From Diadema setosum (Eukaryota; Echinodermata; Echinoidea; Diadematoida; Diadematidae): a stretch of 64,000 nucleotides of DNA. The position numbers and the translations under genes are program-made. The notes under the pieces were generated by a model. It saw only the letters and a program-made list of their open reading frames with translations, made no database searches and had not been told where the DNA came from. The DNA lies in assembly GCF_964275005.1 (NCBI RefSeq), contig NC_092701.1:9729453-9793452 (forward strand). The letters are read 5' to 3'. Below, one piece after another: positions 22,697 through 35,900 of this stretch (the first letter of the stretch is position 1; every line of letters starts with the position of its first letter).

Positions 22697-23144
22697 AATA
22701 AGCCAGTTCGGGGTTCCACTTTGAGCATGAGCAGAAAAAAGGTCATCTGTACCAGCAGAGCATGGTGGTTTTTAAATTCACTGAGATAAGCATCTGTAAT
22801 GTAATGATTATTCAAGTGATCCCTATAAGTGGTGCTTGCCAGCACATCCACCTGACAGCAAAAACGGTGTCTGACAATATCAATAGAAAGAGATTGTTAA
22901 TAACATTCAATGCAAAATAATGAAATGGATGCTTTTCAAAATGCCAATGGTAGGATCATTCTGGTCACCTGGTCTATGCAAGTTCATCCTTTATTTGAAC
23001 ATGACTGATGAATTCCATAAATTGTTACGTTGGGCAAGCTCATGCCTTCTGTCGCTTGAAACTAGTGGAGTGCCTAATCAACTGAGAAAGAAGAAAGGTC
23101 ATTTGTACCCATGTGCCCATGAGCTAACCCCGAACTGGCTTATT
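22697..23144. mobile_element. MITE family Y, copy 2
   Basis: Perfect 19-bp inverted ends, AATAAGCCAGTTCGGGGTT and its inverse, around a 448-bp body. The body is the reverse of the copy at 3477-3925. It lies in the lectin 2 intron, about 240 bp before the last exon. Confidence 0.85.
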
Positions 23145-23388
23145 GTTGCCGAATGTTACTCTGTGTTTGGTTTTCAGAGAACTCTCGGCGAACATCCGAG
23201 TCGAGTTTTCAAACACTGGCTTTAAATACCCCGTCTTGACAAGAGTAAATCGTATAGTGAGGTTACTAGGTATTGTTTCACTGGTTTATAGTAATGTGTT
23301 GCATCCAACACATTGTTTCGACCTTGCTGAGCATTCGTTTGCCAGTCAACTATACAGAATTTGTTTTATGAACACACTTTTCATATAG

Positions 23389-23621
23389 GGGTTCTGGATT
23401 GGTTACAACGACATCAGGACTGAAGGTAGGTGGGTCTGGAGCGATAATTCTTTTCGAGCGCTCCGTATACCAATTGGCGCCAAGGTCAGCCGGACAACCA
23501 TCAAGGGAGCCAAGACTGCGGCAAAGTATGGTACACCGGGGCTGGCTCGGATACTGCCAGAGACTGGGATGATGGCGGATGTGGAGTTCGCGAAGACTAC
23601 ATCTGCAAATTGACCTTTTAA
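23389..23621 (+). pseudogene. Lectin 2, coding exon 2 with frameshift in the CTLD
   Basis: The exon follows a TATAG acceptor and starts GFWIGYND in phase 0, matching lectin 1. After WVWSDNSF the alignment loses one base (20 instead of 21 nt before the YTNW codons, near 23445-23467). From there the lectin residues YTNWRQGQPDNHQGSQDCG, the DWDDGGC segment and DYICKLTF continue in another frame up to a TAA at 23619-23621. The spliced frame instead reads through to a TGA at 23611-23613 with an unrelated basic tail. The lost half keeps all its key residues, so the lesion is recent, allelic, or an assembly error. Confidence 0.75.
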
Positions 23622-24295
23622 TATCAGTATAACCTGTGACGTCATTGTGTATCTTTTATTGCGTCAGATGTTGCTTTAGTAGTGTATAGTTGCGCCAACT
23701 GTTGTGCCATTATATTCTCCAATCTTATTCCATTCAATAGTATTCCGTCACATAGTTTTTCGCTTGAATGTTGAATCCAAAACCCTCAAACAAACGCTAT
23801 AAATCATTTCAGGTCTTAACCCTATTACGTTTCCCCCATTGCAATCGTCTTTATGTAAATCCGCAATGCATGAAATGTCTTGCGCAGTTCGAGGGAATGC
23901 TAGTAGGAGACGGTAATTATGCAGATCCACTTGATTTCCCCATCATGGTGCTGTATAGTCTGGTCTCATCTCATGGTTTATAACTTACAAAGATGTATAG
24001 GCTCTGAGTTTTGTTTGAAATAAGGACAATTAATGTCCACCGTGCAAATGCTACAACTGTTGCCGATTAAAGCAAATTACCGCAAAGATATTTCGTGTGA
24101 GAAGTGTCAATATTTGGCAGCATTGATCACTTTCATATTTTGTTTTCATGTGGTCGATCCACTGATGATGATTCCTTCAATGAGTCATTTATTTCAAATA
24201 TCCTACATTCAATATTTCTCTCTGTATTTCTATGATAATCACGAATCTCTCATGCACCGCAAATTCACAGGCACACGAAAGTGCAACATACTCAC
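23622..24295 (+). other. Lectin 2 downstream flank
   Basis: No gene or element recognised; no strong polyadenylation signal was found. Confidence 0.5.
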
Positions 24296-24308
24296 GCAAA
24301 CACACACA

Positions 24309-24361
<53 letters not shown>
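24296..24361. repeat. (CA)n microsatellite
   Basis: CA dinucleotides over about 66 bp with one TA interruption. Confidence 0.95.
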
Positions 24362-24363
<2 letters not shown>

Positions 24364-24530
24364 GATTCCGAAGAAGAAACCACAGCGAGAAGCAACGATA
24401 TAAACCGATACCTGCGCTTCATAACAATATCCGCAAGCAGGCGCGCCGGAAGCAGTTTTGGATTGGGGGGGGGGGGGCAGATATTGGAGGGGGCTCACGA
24501 TAGACCATATATATATACACACACACACAC

Positions 24531-24535
<5 letters not shown>

Positions 24536-24566
<31 letters not shown>
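24536..24566. repeat. (TA)n microsatellite
   Basis: Short TA run preceded by ACACAC. Confidence 0.9.
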
Positions 24567-24571
<5 letters not shown>

Positions 24572-24632
24572 TTGGTGGTTCTATCCTTCTATGAAGAGTG
24601 CTCGATATCCTCAAAGGAAGAGCTTTAGACAG

Positions 24633-25856
<1,224 letters not shown>

Positions 25857-25901
<45 letters not shown>
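25857..25901. repeat. (TA)n microsatellite
   Basis: Uninterrupted TA run directly before a GAGCGAGC-type unit. Confidence 0.95.
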
Positions 25902-25905
<4 letters not shown>

Positions 25906-26655
25906 GCGTACCGTGGGTCGAGCCATGGGGGGGGGGAGGAGGCACCTTGTGGAAAAGTAATTTTGAGGGTGTGTATGCTTGTGCGTGTGTGCGTGCACTG
26001 TCAGTCTGCAAACTTAATGGGACTACAATACATTACGGAATGTGATACATTCAACAACGCAGTCATTGAGCAACATTGTAAGTTTTGCTTACATGGATTA
26101 TGGAATGACGGTGTGAAACGACAAATTACTGTCAGCAACATCAGGAGAATTGCATAACAATAAAACGCGAGCGAGCGGAGCGAGCGAGCTTGAAATTTTT
26201 GACATTTTACAGTCCCAAAACTGCCGTTTGTAGCTATATTTTTTCGCTTTGGAAATTAAAGGGATGGAACAGTATTGGTGGAGATGAGAATTGGGCGTTT
26301 AACTTTCTGCGAGATATTCACTTATGATATACTACAGAGCATACCATTTTAAGAGGAAATCAAAGTTTATTTGATGAAAATCGGGTTTGGAATGACTGAA
26401 ACATCCAAAAACAAAGTAAAACAAAGCAATCGTAATAAAGTGTGGGTCCCACACTTTATTAGAATCGCTCATTTTTGGATATCTCAGCCATTTCAAAATC
26501 AATTTTCATCAAATAAACGTTGAATTCCTCATAGAATTACATGGTCTTTCATATTTCACAAGAGGTTTCTCATTATCTCACCAAAAAATGTTAGAAACCT
26601 GAAATTAGGTCTCAACCAAAACTATTTGATCCTTAAAAAAAAAGGGGGCGGTTCG
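25902..26655 (+). repeat. Single GAGCGAGC-type unit, split by a MITE
   Basis: It starts CAATGGCGTACCGTGGGTC, like the array at 53220, and contains GCGAGCGGAGCGAGCGAGC, TTGACATTTTACAGTCC and CTGCCGTTTGTAGCTATA, then GGAAATTAA. A family Z element interrupts it at TTAA, and a GGGGGCG stretch resumes after it. Confidence 0.7.
26260..26632. mobile_element. TTAA-flanked palindromic MITE, family Z, copy 1
   Basis: TTAA at 26256-26259 and 26633-26636. The element is one long imperfect palindrome centred on GTGTGGGTCCCACAC near 26440. The arms share ATTTGATGAAAAT and CATCAAATAAA words. Non-coding. Confidence 0.85.
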
Positions 26656-27056
26656 AGCGGGGGTTAAAACTATTTTCCGGGAGCGCTACCTACGTCAGGT
26701 GTCACGTTAGTAACAACTAGCGGTGGAAGAGGGACGTATGGAAGATTTTTTTTTTCTCAAAGGGGGGGGGGGGGGGGCACGCGTATAAAAATTACAGAAC
26801 AAAGAAGAACTTTTAACAAGTTGCTTGAAAAGAAGGGGTTGGCATGAGCCAGTTGTGCCCGCTCTAAATCCGGCAGTGCTAAAAGCTAACATTTTGATAT
26901 TTACACGATTTTCCATAGCCAAAGGCCTCTAAAAACTGCAACGGTTACCGTTAAATGCGGTTGAGATAATCTGCTCACACGCAACGAAAAATGAATGTCT
27001 AAACATTTATCAGAGTTAGAATTACTAGTCTTAACTAATAAATGTCCCTATTTGTA

Positions 27057-27095
<39 letters not shown>

Positions 27096-27096
27096 C

Positions 27097-27147
<51 letters not shown>

Positions 27148-27461
27148 GTATATCATTTCATTTATTATTATCCATTCATTTTTTTATTTATTTATTTATG
27201 GTTATTAATGGTCTTTATTGGGGGGGGGGCAAAAATGCGTTTTGCGGCCGCCCCCCTGCCCCCCCCCCCCCCACTTCCGGCGCCTATGTCCGCAAGTATT
27301 AGGACACGATCTGACGGCGGATACTGTTTTACAGCAAAAAACGCCGCGGAACGCTATGTGCCGCTACACCCCCAATAAAAAAATAAAATTTGATATAATT
27401 TAATGATAGCATTGATGGATCACAATGTTTGTATACAAGAAGTCAATAGAACATAGGTTTA
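26656..27461. other. Unassigned sequence up to the gap
   Basis: No gene. Contains G- and C-runs (about 26763 and 27220-27272) and a compound TA tract. Confidence 0.5.
27060..27148. repeat. (TA)n microsatellite
   Basis: Compound TA tract with CATACATA interruptions. Confidence 0.95.
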
Positions 27462-27561
27462 NNNNNNNNNNNNNNNNNNNNNNNNNNNNNNNNNNNNNNN
27501 NNNNNNNNNNNNNNNNNNNNNNNNNNNNNNNNNNNNNNNNNNNNNNNNNNNNNNNNNNNNN
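27462..27561. other. Assembly gap of 100 N
   Basis: Exactly 100 unknown bases, the usual placeholder for a scaffold gap of unknown size. Order and distance across it are therefore uncertain. Confidence 0.99.
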
Positions 27562-28073
27562 CCTTGATCTACCTCCCCCCTCCCCCCCCCCCCCCCGCCA
27601 CACACACACTGAAAAAACGTTCCTCGATCATGGGGATTGGGAATCCACTTTAGACTACATGTTGACCTCTATTGATGCCTTTTGATCTGTACGTTACAAA
27701 TTATTGAAGTAAATTTTGTGAATATATAGTCCGAAATATTATCTCCGTTGACATAAATGACAGATGGATAGGTTCGTAGATGATTATACAGATCATGGGT
27801 TGGAATTAATAGATGCATAGGTATAGCAGTATATAGGTATCAAAGGTGGGTATAGACAGTGGAATATAGAGGGAAGGATAGACACATATGAAAATGAAAG
27901 ATGGGGAGGAGAGAGCGGCAAGAGACAGGGAAGGAGAGCGGAAATAGAAGGGGGGGGGGGGGTAGCCAGGGGCGAAGGTTTTATGTTTTGAGAAAAACTT
28001 ATTCTTACGTAAAGCAGTGGGTCAATAATGAGAACAGGACTATAGCAGAAATTCAAAGTTTTAAGCAAGACAT

Positions 28074-28781
28074 TGTGACCCTGCACCTCAAAACAAACAA
28101 AAAGTTGCCAGACATGAATATTTAGTTAAGACCATATTCTGAAAGACCAGACTTTAAGCTTTAAAATGATGTATAACTCAAATCAAATGGAGTCTCCTAA
28201 CCTATCTAAATATTGGAAAGAAAGCACAAACTCAGGAAAAGTGTGAACTGAGAAAAGAGGCTCTGAAGTACAGTGTCTTTATATTCAAGCGCTTAATCCT
28301 TACCAAACCGTGCTGGCTGTGCGATGAATGGGTCACAAAACAGGAAGTAAACCACCAGAGTAACAACAATGAAGAGATTAGCAGATTAAACTGATATTAA
28401 GCATGCCTCATTAACCATGGCACATTCTGTCCATAATCAATGCCAACTTTCAAAGCAGTAGCGCTATCCTTTCAAAAGTTATTAGAGTTCAAAGTGAAGA
28501 GTGTGGACAATAAAGGTTTTTCAGAAATGAAAAAGGGATTCTAAAGACACACTTATATTCACACTATTCTACCAAAAAAATGTTCGAGATAAACTGCTGA
28601 AAAACACACTTTCCTGCCCGATTTACGATACCAAGTTTTAGCATAATGTAAAAGAAGACCCGCTCTTTCAGAAAATATGAAAAAGTCAAGTTCGGCTGGG
28701 TTGACCCATTTCACTTATTTTCAGTCCTCACGCAAAATCAGTGTGTGCGACTTTATGTTCGTTTTGAGGTGCACGGTCACA
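28074..28781 (+). mobile_element. Inverted-repeat element, family X, copy 1
   Basis: The ends TGTGACCCTGCACCTCAAAA and the inverse differ at one base over 21 bp. The body of about 700 bp has no coding frame. Copies: 55882-56571 in the same orientation and 41987-46696 reversed and interrupted. Absent from the duplicate at 49930. Confidence 0.85.
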
Positions 28782-29339
28782 TATATAGAAATTAAAGAAT
28801 GATCAAGAAAAATAATTGTGATTTACTCATAATAATAATAATGATGATAATGATAACAACAATAATAATAAAAAATTAATAATTTATTAATCTAATTAAT
28901 TAGATTAACTAGATTATCATAAATTACAATTAATTAAGACCATGTGAATTCTTATTATCAACCACGGTTCATGATGCAGTTCCAAAGTTATGAGGTAAGG
29001 AGTAGGGAACTCGCCACAGAATATATGACCATTATACGTGTACACGCATTCTATTTGAAACATTTCCCCAAAGGACAGGAACTGTCACTGAACAATTTGC
29101 CAAATGTGATTAATAACCCCACCTAAAACTGAGGGAGATAGCTCAATTAGTATCTCTCTCTGTTTTTATCGAAAAAAAAATGTTGTTACCATGGCAAGAA
29201 GTTGTTCAACATTGACGACAGAAGTCTTTCGCTCATTCAAAAATTATACTGGTCACATCAAATCAATGTTATCAAAATATCGAGGGAGTTGACATAATTC
29301 AAAATTATTATATTGGTATGATTTTTCATACACAGAAAA

Positions 29340-29960
29340 GGAGCGATGGATGCAGTCTGTACCAGAGTCTTGTGCACTCACAAGTCATAACAACCAACGA
29401 GTCATGCATACTGCCCATGAATCATACGGCCCACGAGCTAGACAAGGCCCACGAGCTTGACATTAGTTGATAAATGATCACAGGCCCATGAGCTATACGG
29501 TCCACACTCCTATACACTGCATGATAGGCATATAAGGTGCAAGAATCGGGCAATAGGCAAAAGGACCCACTGAGCTTTTGAGGACTTTTTTTTTTGCGTT
29601 TAGTATCGAGCGCATAGGCCATTGCGTAGGTGTCTAGCTCATAATGTGTTTGTTCAACTTTAGTGTCGAGCTATACATAGTGGGCCTATTTCGCTTGGTG
29701 TCTTTATTTCGTGGATATCGTTATAACTCGTGGGCTTAGTGGTCGTCGAGGGTGTATGACTCGTCACATCTACTTGGACCTTTTTATGTCTCTGACTCGA
29801 GGGCTGTATGACTCGTGCCCCTGAGTCCGATATGGCCCGATGTCATTTTGTTCTATTGACTCCTCTTTCTTCTTTTTCTTTCCTTCTTCTTCTTCTTTCT
29901 CAATAATAGGACGAGGGGTGTATCTCAACAAGTTAATCACACGACTCCTGATGCCTATTA
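29340..29960. repeat. Word-rich stretch (ACGAGTCATA / CCCACGAGCT)
   Basis: Variants of GAGTCATA, CCCACGAGCT and their inverses (TATGACTCGT, ACTCGTGGGC) recur many times, direct on the left and inverted on the right. The copy at about 50360-50975 keeps this. It could be a decayed inverted-repeat element whose subterminal words are binding sites. Confidence 0.45.
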
Positions 29961-30057
29961 TACAACTCACTTTTAGGGGAATTCTTATAGAGCCCCTTTA
30001 AATGTCCAAAATGCCCCCACCCCCCCCCAAAAAAAAAAACCCAACAACATATATTTA

Positions 30058-30363
30058 CACTCTCGAAAAAAATCGAGTGAAAATATTCACTCTTGAAGGA
30101 GTGAATACATAAAAAAGAATGAATTTAGAGTGAAATTGTTGGAGTAAATTTTAAGTGAAAATGTTCATTTTCACTACTTTTTGGAGTGTATGACCTCAGG
30201 AATCACTCGAAGATTTTGGAGTGATACCTGAGGTCACTCTAAAACGAGTGAAAACGAACTTTTTCACTCAAAATTCACTCCAATTTCACTCTAAATTCAC
30301 TCTTTTTTGTATCCACTCTTTCAAGAGTGAATATTTTCATTCGACTTTTTTTTTAGAGAGAGT
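30058..30363. repeat. GAGTGAA fold-back, family H, copy A
   Basis: ACTCTC...AAATATTCACTCTT at the left is inverted at the right (AAGAGTGAATATTTTCATTCG...GAGAGAGT). The interior is built of GAGTGAA/TTCACTC words and a paired ACCTCAGG/CCTGAGGT. Present in both segmental duplicates, so it predates the duplication. Confidence 0.8.
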
Positions 30364-30730
30364 ACCGGTATATAATATTCATTATCCTCACCGATAACTG
30401 GCTGATTTCATATTCTTGTTCTTGTATATACTACAGCCAAGGTGTCCGATTTGACGGTATTCCAATATTACCATTGTCTGCTGCAAAAAAGAAGCAACAA
30501 AACAACAAACAATGTAAACAGTCACTACAGTTCTAAGGCATGCTTTTTGCTCTGCAGAACATTGTCTCTTTAAGATTTTAGTTTCTTTGGCATGATTCTG
30601 TGATAGGATCAGGGCGAACCATTTAATTCTTTCACGAATAGCACGAATAGGGGACTTCTCTATTTACGTTTCCTGGTTCTATTATCTTTTATCGATACAA
30701 AAATATGAAAGCCTCTTGAGAAACAATATT

Positions 30731-30984
30731 TGAAGAGTTTGTTTGCAAAAACCGTCATAAAAATCCATATTTGCCAAATGCAGATATTTGCGATCAAAGG
30801 TCAAGAAAAATAAAGAGAATGATGAGAAAATTTTTGCTTCTTTTGACCATAACTTCAAAAATGTACCTTTATAATGTAGTGACCAATATATCATTTAAAA
30901 GATATTATTTTGTACTTTATGACAGAGACCTTACTTCAAAATCTTCAAAAATGGACTTATCGGTTTTTGCAAACAAACTCTTCA
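30731..30984. mobile_element. MITE family G, copy 2 (filled site)
   Basis: A 254-bp element with TGAAGAGTTTGTTTGC ends, like 2585-2834. At the corresponding place in copy B (about 51745) the flanks join directly as GAAACAATATTTGTTGTCG. The comparison implies insertion after the segmental duplication, with a duplication of about 2 bp. Confidence 0.85.
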
Positions 30985-31178
30985 TTTGTTGTCGTTGTTG
31001 TTGTCGACGGGGGACGTTTCGCAGCTCTATACACGCCTGGGAATCCCACTATTTGTATTTGCCTTTTGACGAATATGAGGTTTTGTTCACTGCATACCTT
31101 TCCTTCACAAGGGTCGCTTTGGTTTCGTTTTTGTCTGGATTTCACAAGAGCAAAGAGAAAACCTTGATCACAGTTTAA

Positions 31179-31475
31179 AGGGATGAAACAGTATCGGTGG
31201 AGATGAAGATTGGGCTTTTAACTTTTTGCGAGATACCAAGAAACCACTTATGAAATAGTACAGACATGCCATTCTAAGAGGAATTAAAAGTTTATTTGAT
31301 GAAAATCGGTTTGGAATGGCTGAGACATCCAAAAACATAGTTAAACAAAGCCACTATCGTTATAAAAGGTTGGTCCCACCTCTCAATAATGATAGCTCTT
31401 TTTTTTGGATATATCAGAAATTTCAAAACCAATTTTCATTGAAGAAACATTGAATTCCTTTTAGAATTACTAGTC
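31179..31475. mobile_element. Family Z element, truncated copy 2
   Basis: Begins at TTAA (31175-31178) with AGGGATGAAACAGTATCGG and follows family Z up to about 31475, where unrelated sequence starts. The right end is missing. Confidence 0.75.
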
Positions 31476-32900
31476 GGGTTCCTTATGTTGCAATTTTAAC
31501 TTTCGTCAGATTTTTGTGGAGAGTATAAAAACTATACATTTTTGGAAACGTTACAGTATAAGCAATCAGAAAAACAATGTTTTCATTTGCACCGAATCAT
31601 TTATGGCCGCCATCATGGATTTTACAAAAAGGCCGCCATAATTATTTGACAGCTTAACTACCATTTTAAGGGTCAAAGAATCCAATGCTCCTAGTTTCAT
31701 GTGTGTTGAGACATTTCCTATAGCATTTCTTGCAAATAGTTACTAATTTTGTGACAGATTACGTAATATCAATTGACAAAGCTTAAAGTGAAAACAAAGT
31801 TCTGGTAAGGGCCTGAGAACCCGTCTGGCACCATTTCATATTTGCTTGCAATATATCGAAAGAGTCTACAAAGAAACTTACCTGGATGACGCGGTTTGCC
31901 GGAATGATGAGTCGTTTTGGAGTATTTTGAGAAAAATAATAAAAGTCGGTAGACCGACTTTTATTCCAGAAGGCTCCAGACTAACTCGGTCTCAGGGAAA
32001 ACTCGACCCTATTTCAGACAATTTACACACAGTTCGTGGTCGCCATGTTCATCAGTACTCTATACTACGGGTACCAAACGAGGCCTTGATGAGCAGACAG
32101 GAAAGTTCGTGCTAATCCTGTACAAAACAAATGGACAGCGCGCGGTCCTCAAGCCTATATAGTATACGCATATCACCTCAGTTGCTGAGACGCGCGGTCT
32201 TTGAAGTTTTTGTTGTTGTTTATCAAGCGTCTTTGATTGTTTTTAGAGGTGCTTGAGAGGCGCACACTAATTTTGCATGCGCGCCAAAGAGGTTTTTGAT
32301 GCGCGCATTGTAACAACTCGGACCATTACTGCGAGTAGAACGCTACATATTTATAGTTTATACAGGCCGCTCCCGCTGGTCATGATCCCATATGCATAGT
32401 AAACCACACTGTACAATCCAGAGGGACAGCCAATACAACCCATCCCGCCGTCAAGCAAAGCGAGGCCGAGTTATCCCCGAGTCCGAGTCTAGCCTGACCC
32501 CGTTCGGGTAAGTTCTGAGACTGAACGTTTTTGGTTAATATTTCCCATTTTCGTCGTTACCCATCGAATATCTTGTCATTACAGCGTTATTCCGCACATA
32601 TCCTAGGCATACGTTCACATTTTGGAGCAAAATTTGACAACTTTTGCAGGCGTACCAGAACTTTCTTTGGGCTTTAAGATTTTATCGAAGACTAGTGAAG
32701 TGTCTACCTAGGTCGTCATGCCTCAACCACAGGGGATTTTTTTTGTGTTTTTTTTTCAGGGTGTTCCCGCACTTGTGTGTGTGTGTTTCAGTGTGCGTGT
32801 GTGTGTGTGTGTGTGTGTGTAGGTGGGGGTGCAGTACTAGGGTGTAGGGAAATCAAGGTCAAGCCCTCCCCCTCCGCCTACCCCCAATCCATCTGCTTTA
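31476..32900. other. Unassigned sequence before LINE A
   Basis: No supported gene. A perfect 13-bp hairpin AATAAAAGTCGGT / ACCGACTTTTATT lies at 31938-31965. A (GT)n tract lies at 32776-32821. A GTAAGTTC donor-like site follows CCCCGTTCGG near 32507, but no exon partner was found. Confidence 0.4.
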
Positions 32901-32918
32901 AGATGGAAAATTTGAAAG
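32901..32918 (+). repeat. Left target-site duplication of LINE A
   Basis: AGATGGAAAATTTGAAAG, repeated with one mismatch at 37071-37088. Confidence 0.8.
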
Positions 32919-35900
32919 CAATGAATATTTACTTTGTAATATTTATGCGCCAACAGGCGACAAACACACAGATTAGAGACTTTATTTTGAGCAATTACAT
33001 GAACGTTTGACATCGTTTGATGATATTAGTTCTTTGGCTGTTATAATGGGGGGAGATTTTAATACACTTTTGAATAGATATATGGATAGGGATGGAGGTA
33101 ACCCGGCAGCGTGTAATGTTATTCAAGAGGTGATTCTCAAAATACAACATGATTTTGATTTAGTAGATATTTGGAGATTAAGAAACCCCCTTGTTAGAAG
33201 GTATACATGGAGACAGTCCCACCCTTTAATACAAAGCAGATTAGATATTTGGATGATTTCGGATGTTCTTCAAAGTTATGTTAAGGAAACTGATATTATT
33301 CCTGGGGTTGGCACTGATCACTCTGCAATTATTCTAAAGCTTGAGAATAAAACAAGGAAATATTTTAAAGTTACAAATTGGAAGTTTAATAATAGTTTAT
33401 GTGATGATGAGCAATTCTGTACTGAGATGTCTCGAAGTATAGATATTTGGATTAATGAATCATTAGAGTTTGAAGATTTGAGAGTACGATGGGATTTTGT
33501 GAAGTATAAAATTCGTTGTTTTTCTCGCAAATATAGTATTGAAAAAGAAAAGAAGATGAGGGAGGAGAGACAGGTGTTAGAGAGACGATTATATAATTTA
33601 CAGAAGTTGATAGAAGAGCAAGGAGATCAATTTATTCAAGAATATGAAAAAGTTAAATGTGATTACGAGGCGCATTTGGATCACATTACACATGGTATTA
33701 TAGTGAGGTCTAGAGCAAATTGGGTTGAATATGGAGAAAAAAGTAGTAGTTATTTTCTTAATCTGGAAAAGGTGAATAAGATATATACATGTATTAACGT
33801 GTTGAAGAAAGGAGAAGATTTTTTGGATGATAGTGATGCTATCAGTAAATATATTAGATATTATTATTCTGAGTTGTATAAGGAGCCCGAAAGGAATACT
33901 TTCACAGACTGTCCCTTTTTAAAGTCTGATGATAGTCCATCACTGTCATCAGCAGAACGAGATATATGTGATGCAGATCTGACTTTGAGAGAATTTACTG
34001 CGGCTCTGAAAATGATGGCTAAAAATAAATCCCCCGGAAATGATGGTCTGACGGTAGAATTTTATATCAAATTTTGGGATAAACTTGAGGCTTTTTTCGT
34101 AGGAATTTTGAATTACAGTTTTATGTCTGGTAAATTATGTTCGTCGCAACGACAAGGAATGATAACGTTGATAGCTAAGAAATGTAAAGATAAATTATTT
34201 ATTGAGAATTACCGTCCGATTACTTTATCAAACGTTGATTACAAGATATGTTCGAAGGTGTTAGCGATGAGGTTAAAGAAGGTTTTACCTGATATCATTC
34301 ATTCGGACCAGGTAGCCTTCATCAAAGATAGGTATATAGGTGAAGCGATTCGCACCGTTTCAGAGACACTCTTTTATTCTAGATTGAAAAATATTCGTGG
34401 CTTTATTGTTAGCCTTGATTTAAAAAAAAAGTTTTTGATTCCCTCAATCATCAATATTTATTTGAAGTGTTAAAATTCTTTAAATTTGGAGAACGATTTT
34501 GTAGATTTGTGCGTGTGTTTTATGGTGATATAGAAAGTTGTGTTTTGAATGATAATAGGTCAACTGGGTATTTTAGGATTGGGAGGGGCGTCCGCCAAGG
34601 TGATCCTTTGTCACTTTATATGTTCATTTTAGCCACAGAGACATTTGCACTTCATATTAGGTTTAGCCCAGAAATTATGGGGATAAAGTTAAGTGTACAG
34701 GAGGAAATAAAACTTTCTATGTATGCTGATGATATCACAGTTTTTTAAACAAATGATCAATGTTATCCTAATCTTGCAAAGATTTTAGATGATTTCGCTA
34801 TCTGTTCGTCTTTATCAATTAATTATGATAAGACAAAAGTGATGCGACTCGGTCCATCGGTGTTTACTACTGCACCTAAGACGGACGTGCAACAATTTAG
34901 GAATGTAGAATTTGTATCTGTTCTTACTGTTTTAGGAATAGATATTTCGTATTCTTTTCACGACCGGAAGGCACAATTACAAAGAATTTTGATAAATATT
35001 AAATCACAACTGCATAGGTGGAGATTTAGAGATTTATCCCTCTACGGGAAAATTCAGATTGTTAAGACTTATGCTTTATCTCAGTTGCTATATATCGCAA
35101 GTATAGTTTCAGTGCCAGATTCTTTTATACATGACGTGAATAAAGTTATTTATGAATTTATTTGGAGAGGCCCATACAGAACAAGGCGCGATGTTTTAGT
35201 AAAAGATTATGAGGAGGGAGGTTTGAAAATGTGCTGTTTAAAGTCAATGATGCGAGCTCAAAAAAAAAAATGGGTGCAGAGGTTATTTGGGTCATGTTCA
35301 AAAGGATGGAAATCCATTTATTTGAATTTGTTAGCATCTGTAGGAGGAGAATTTTTGTTCTTCTGCAACTTTGATGTTTCAAAGTTAAAGATTAATGTTC
35401 CACGGTGGTTTTTAGAGGTATTAGAAACGTGGTCCCTCCTTAAGAACAGAGAATCAAGCATACCCAGTCAAATAATCTGGAATAATAAATACATTTTGTT
35501 TCACGGGAAGTCTATGTTTAATAAACATATAGTAGAGAAAGGTAACTGATATGTTAGATGAGTACGGCCGACCTCTGCGTTGGAAGGATTGTAAGGGTAA
35601 AGGTTTACAGTTTACTCAGTATTTCACTTTTCTTGATTGTTTCAAGAAGATGCCAAGTGAATGGAAGCTTTTTTTTTCTTCGTCAAAACTATCACCCCTT
35701 TATTAAACCCCTGAGTATTATTCCTTTAATCTGGGTTCAGGGTAGATGGTTGGAATTACATAACGTAACAACAAAGCATTTATATAATATATATCTGCAT
35801 TCGAATAACCCTGGAAAATCTAGTGTGTTTGATCGTTTTGACGTTATGTATGACATTGGATTTGAAGATGTTCACTCTCTTTTCAAATTACCTGCCAGTT

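Larger units (their letters stand above)
27725..31475 (+). repeat. Segmental duplication, copy A
   Basis: Collinear with 49570-52235. Landmarks: TATACAGATCATGGGTTGG, AGCAGTGGGTCAATAATGAG, ACTGAGGGAGATAGCTC, GGAGCGATGGATGCAGTCTG, the GAGTGAA fold-back and TTCGCAGCTCTATACACGCC. Copy A is about 1.1 kb longer because it contains family X (28074-28781) and family G (30731-30984) elements absent from copy B. The right edge falls inside a family Z element. No gene is contained. Confidence 0.85.

Noticed and set aside
23403-23645. Antisense open frame over the last lectin 2 exon
   Set aside because: It is a shadow of the CTLD-coding strand.
31938-31965. Hairpin followed by T-rich bases resembling a bacterial terminator
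   Set aside because: The genome is clearly eukaryotic; an isolated 13-bp hairpin without a gene has no terminator role.
31846-32115. 89-codon open frame before LINE A as a host exon
   Set aside because: No domain, splice context or second copy supports it.
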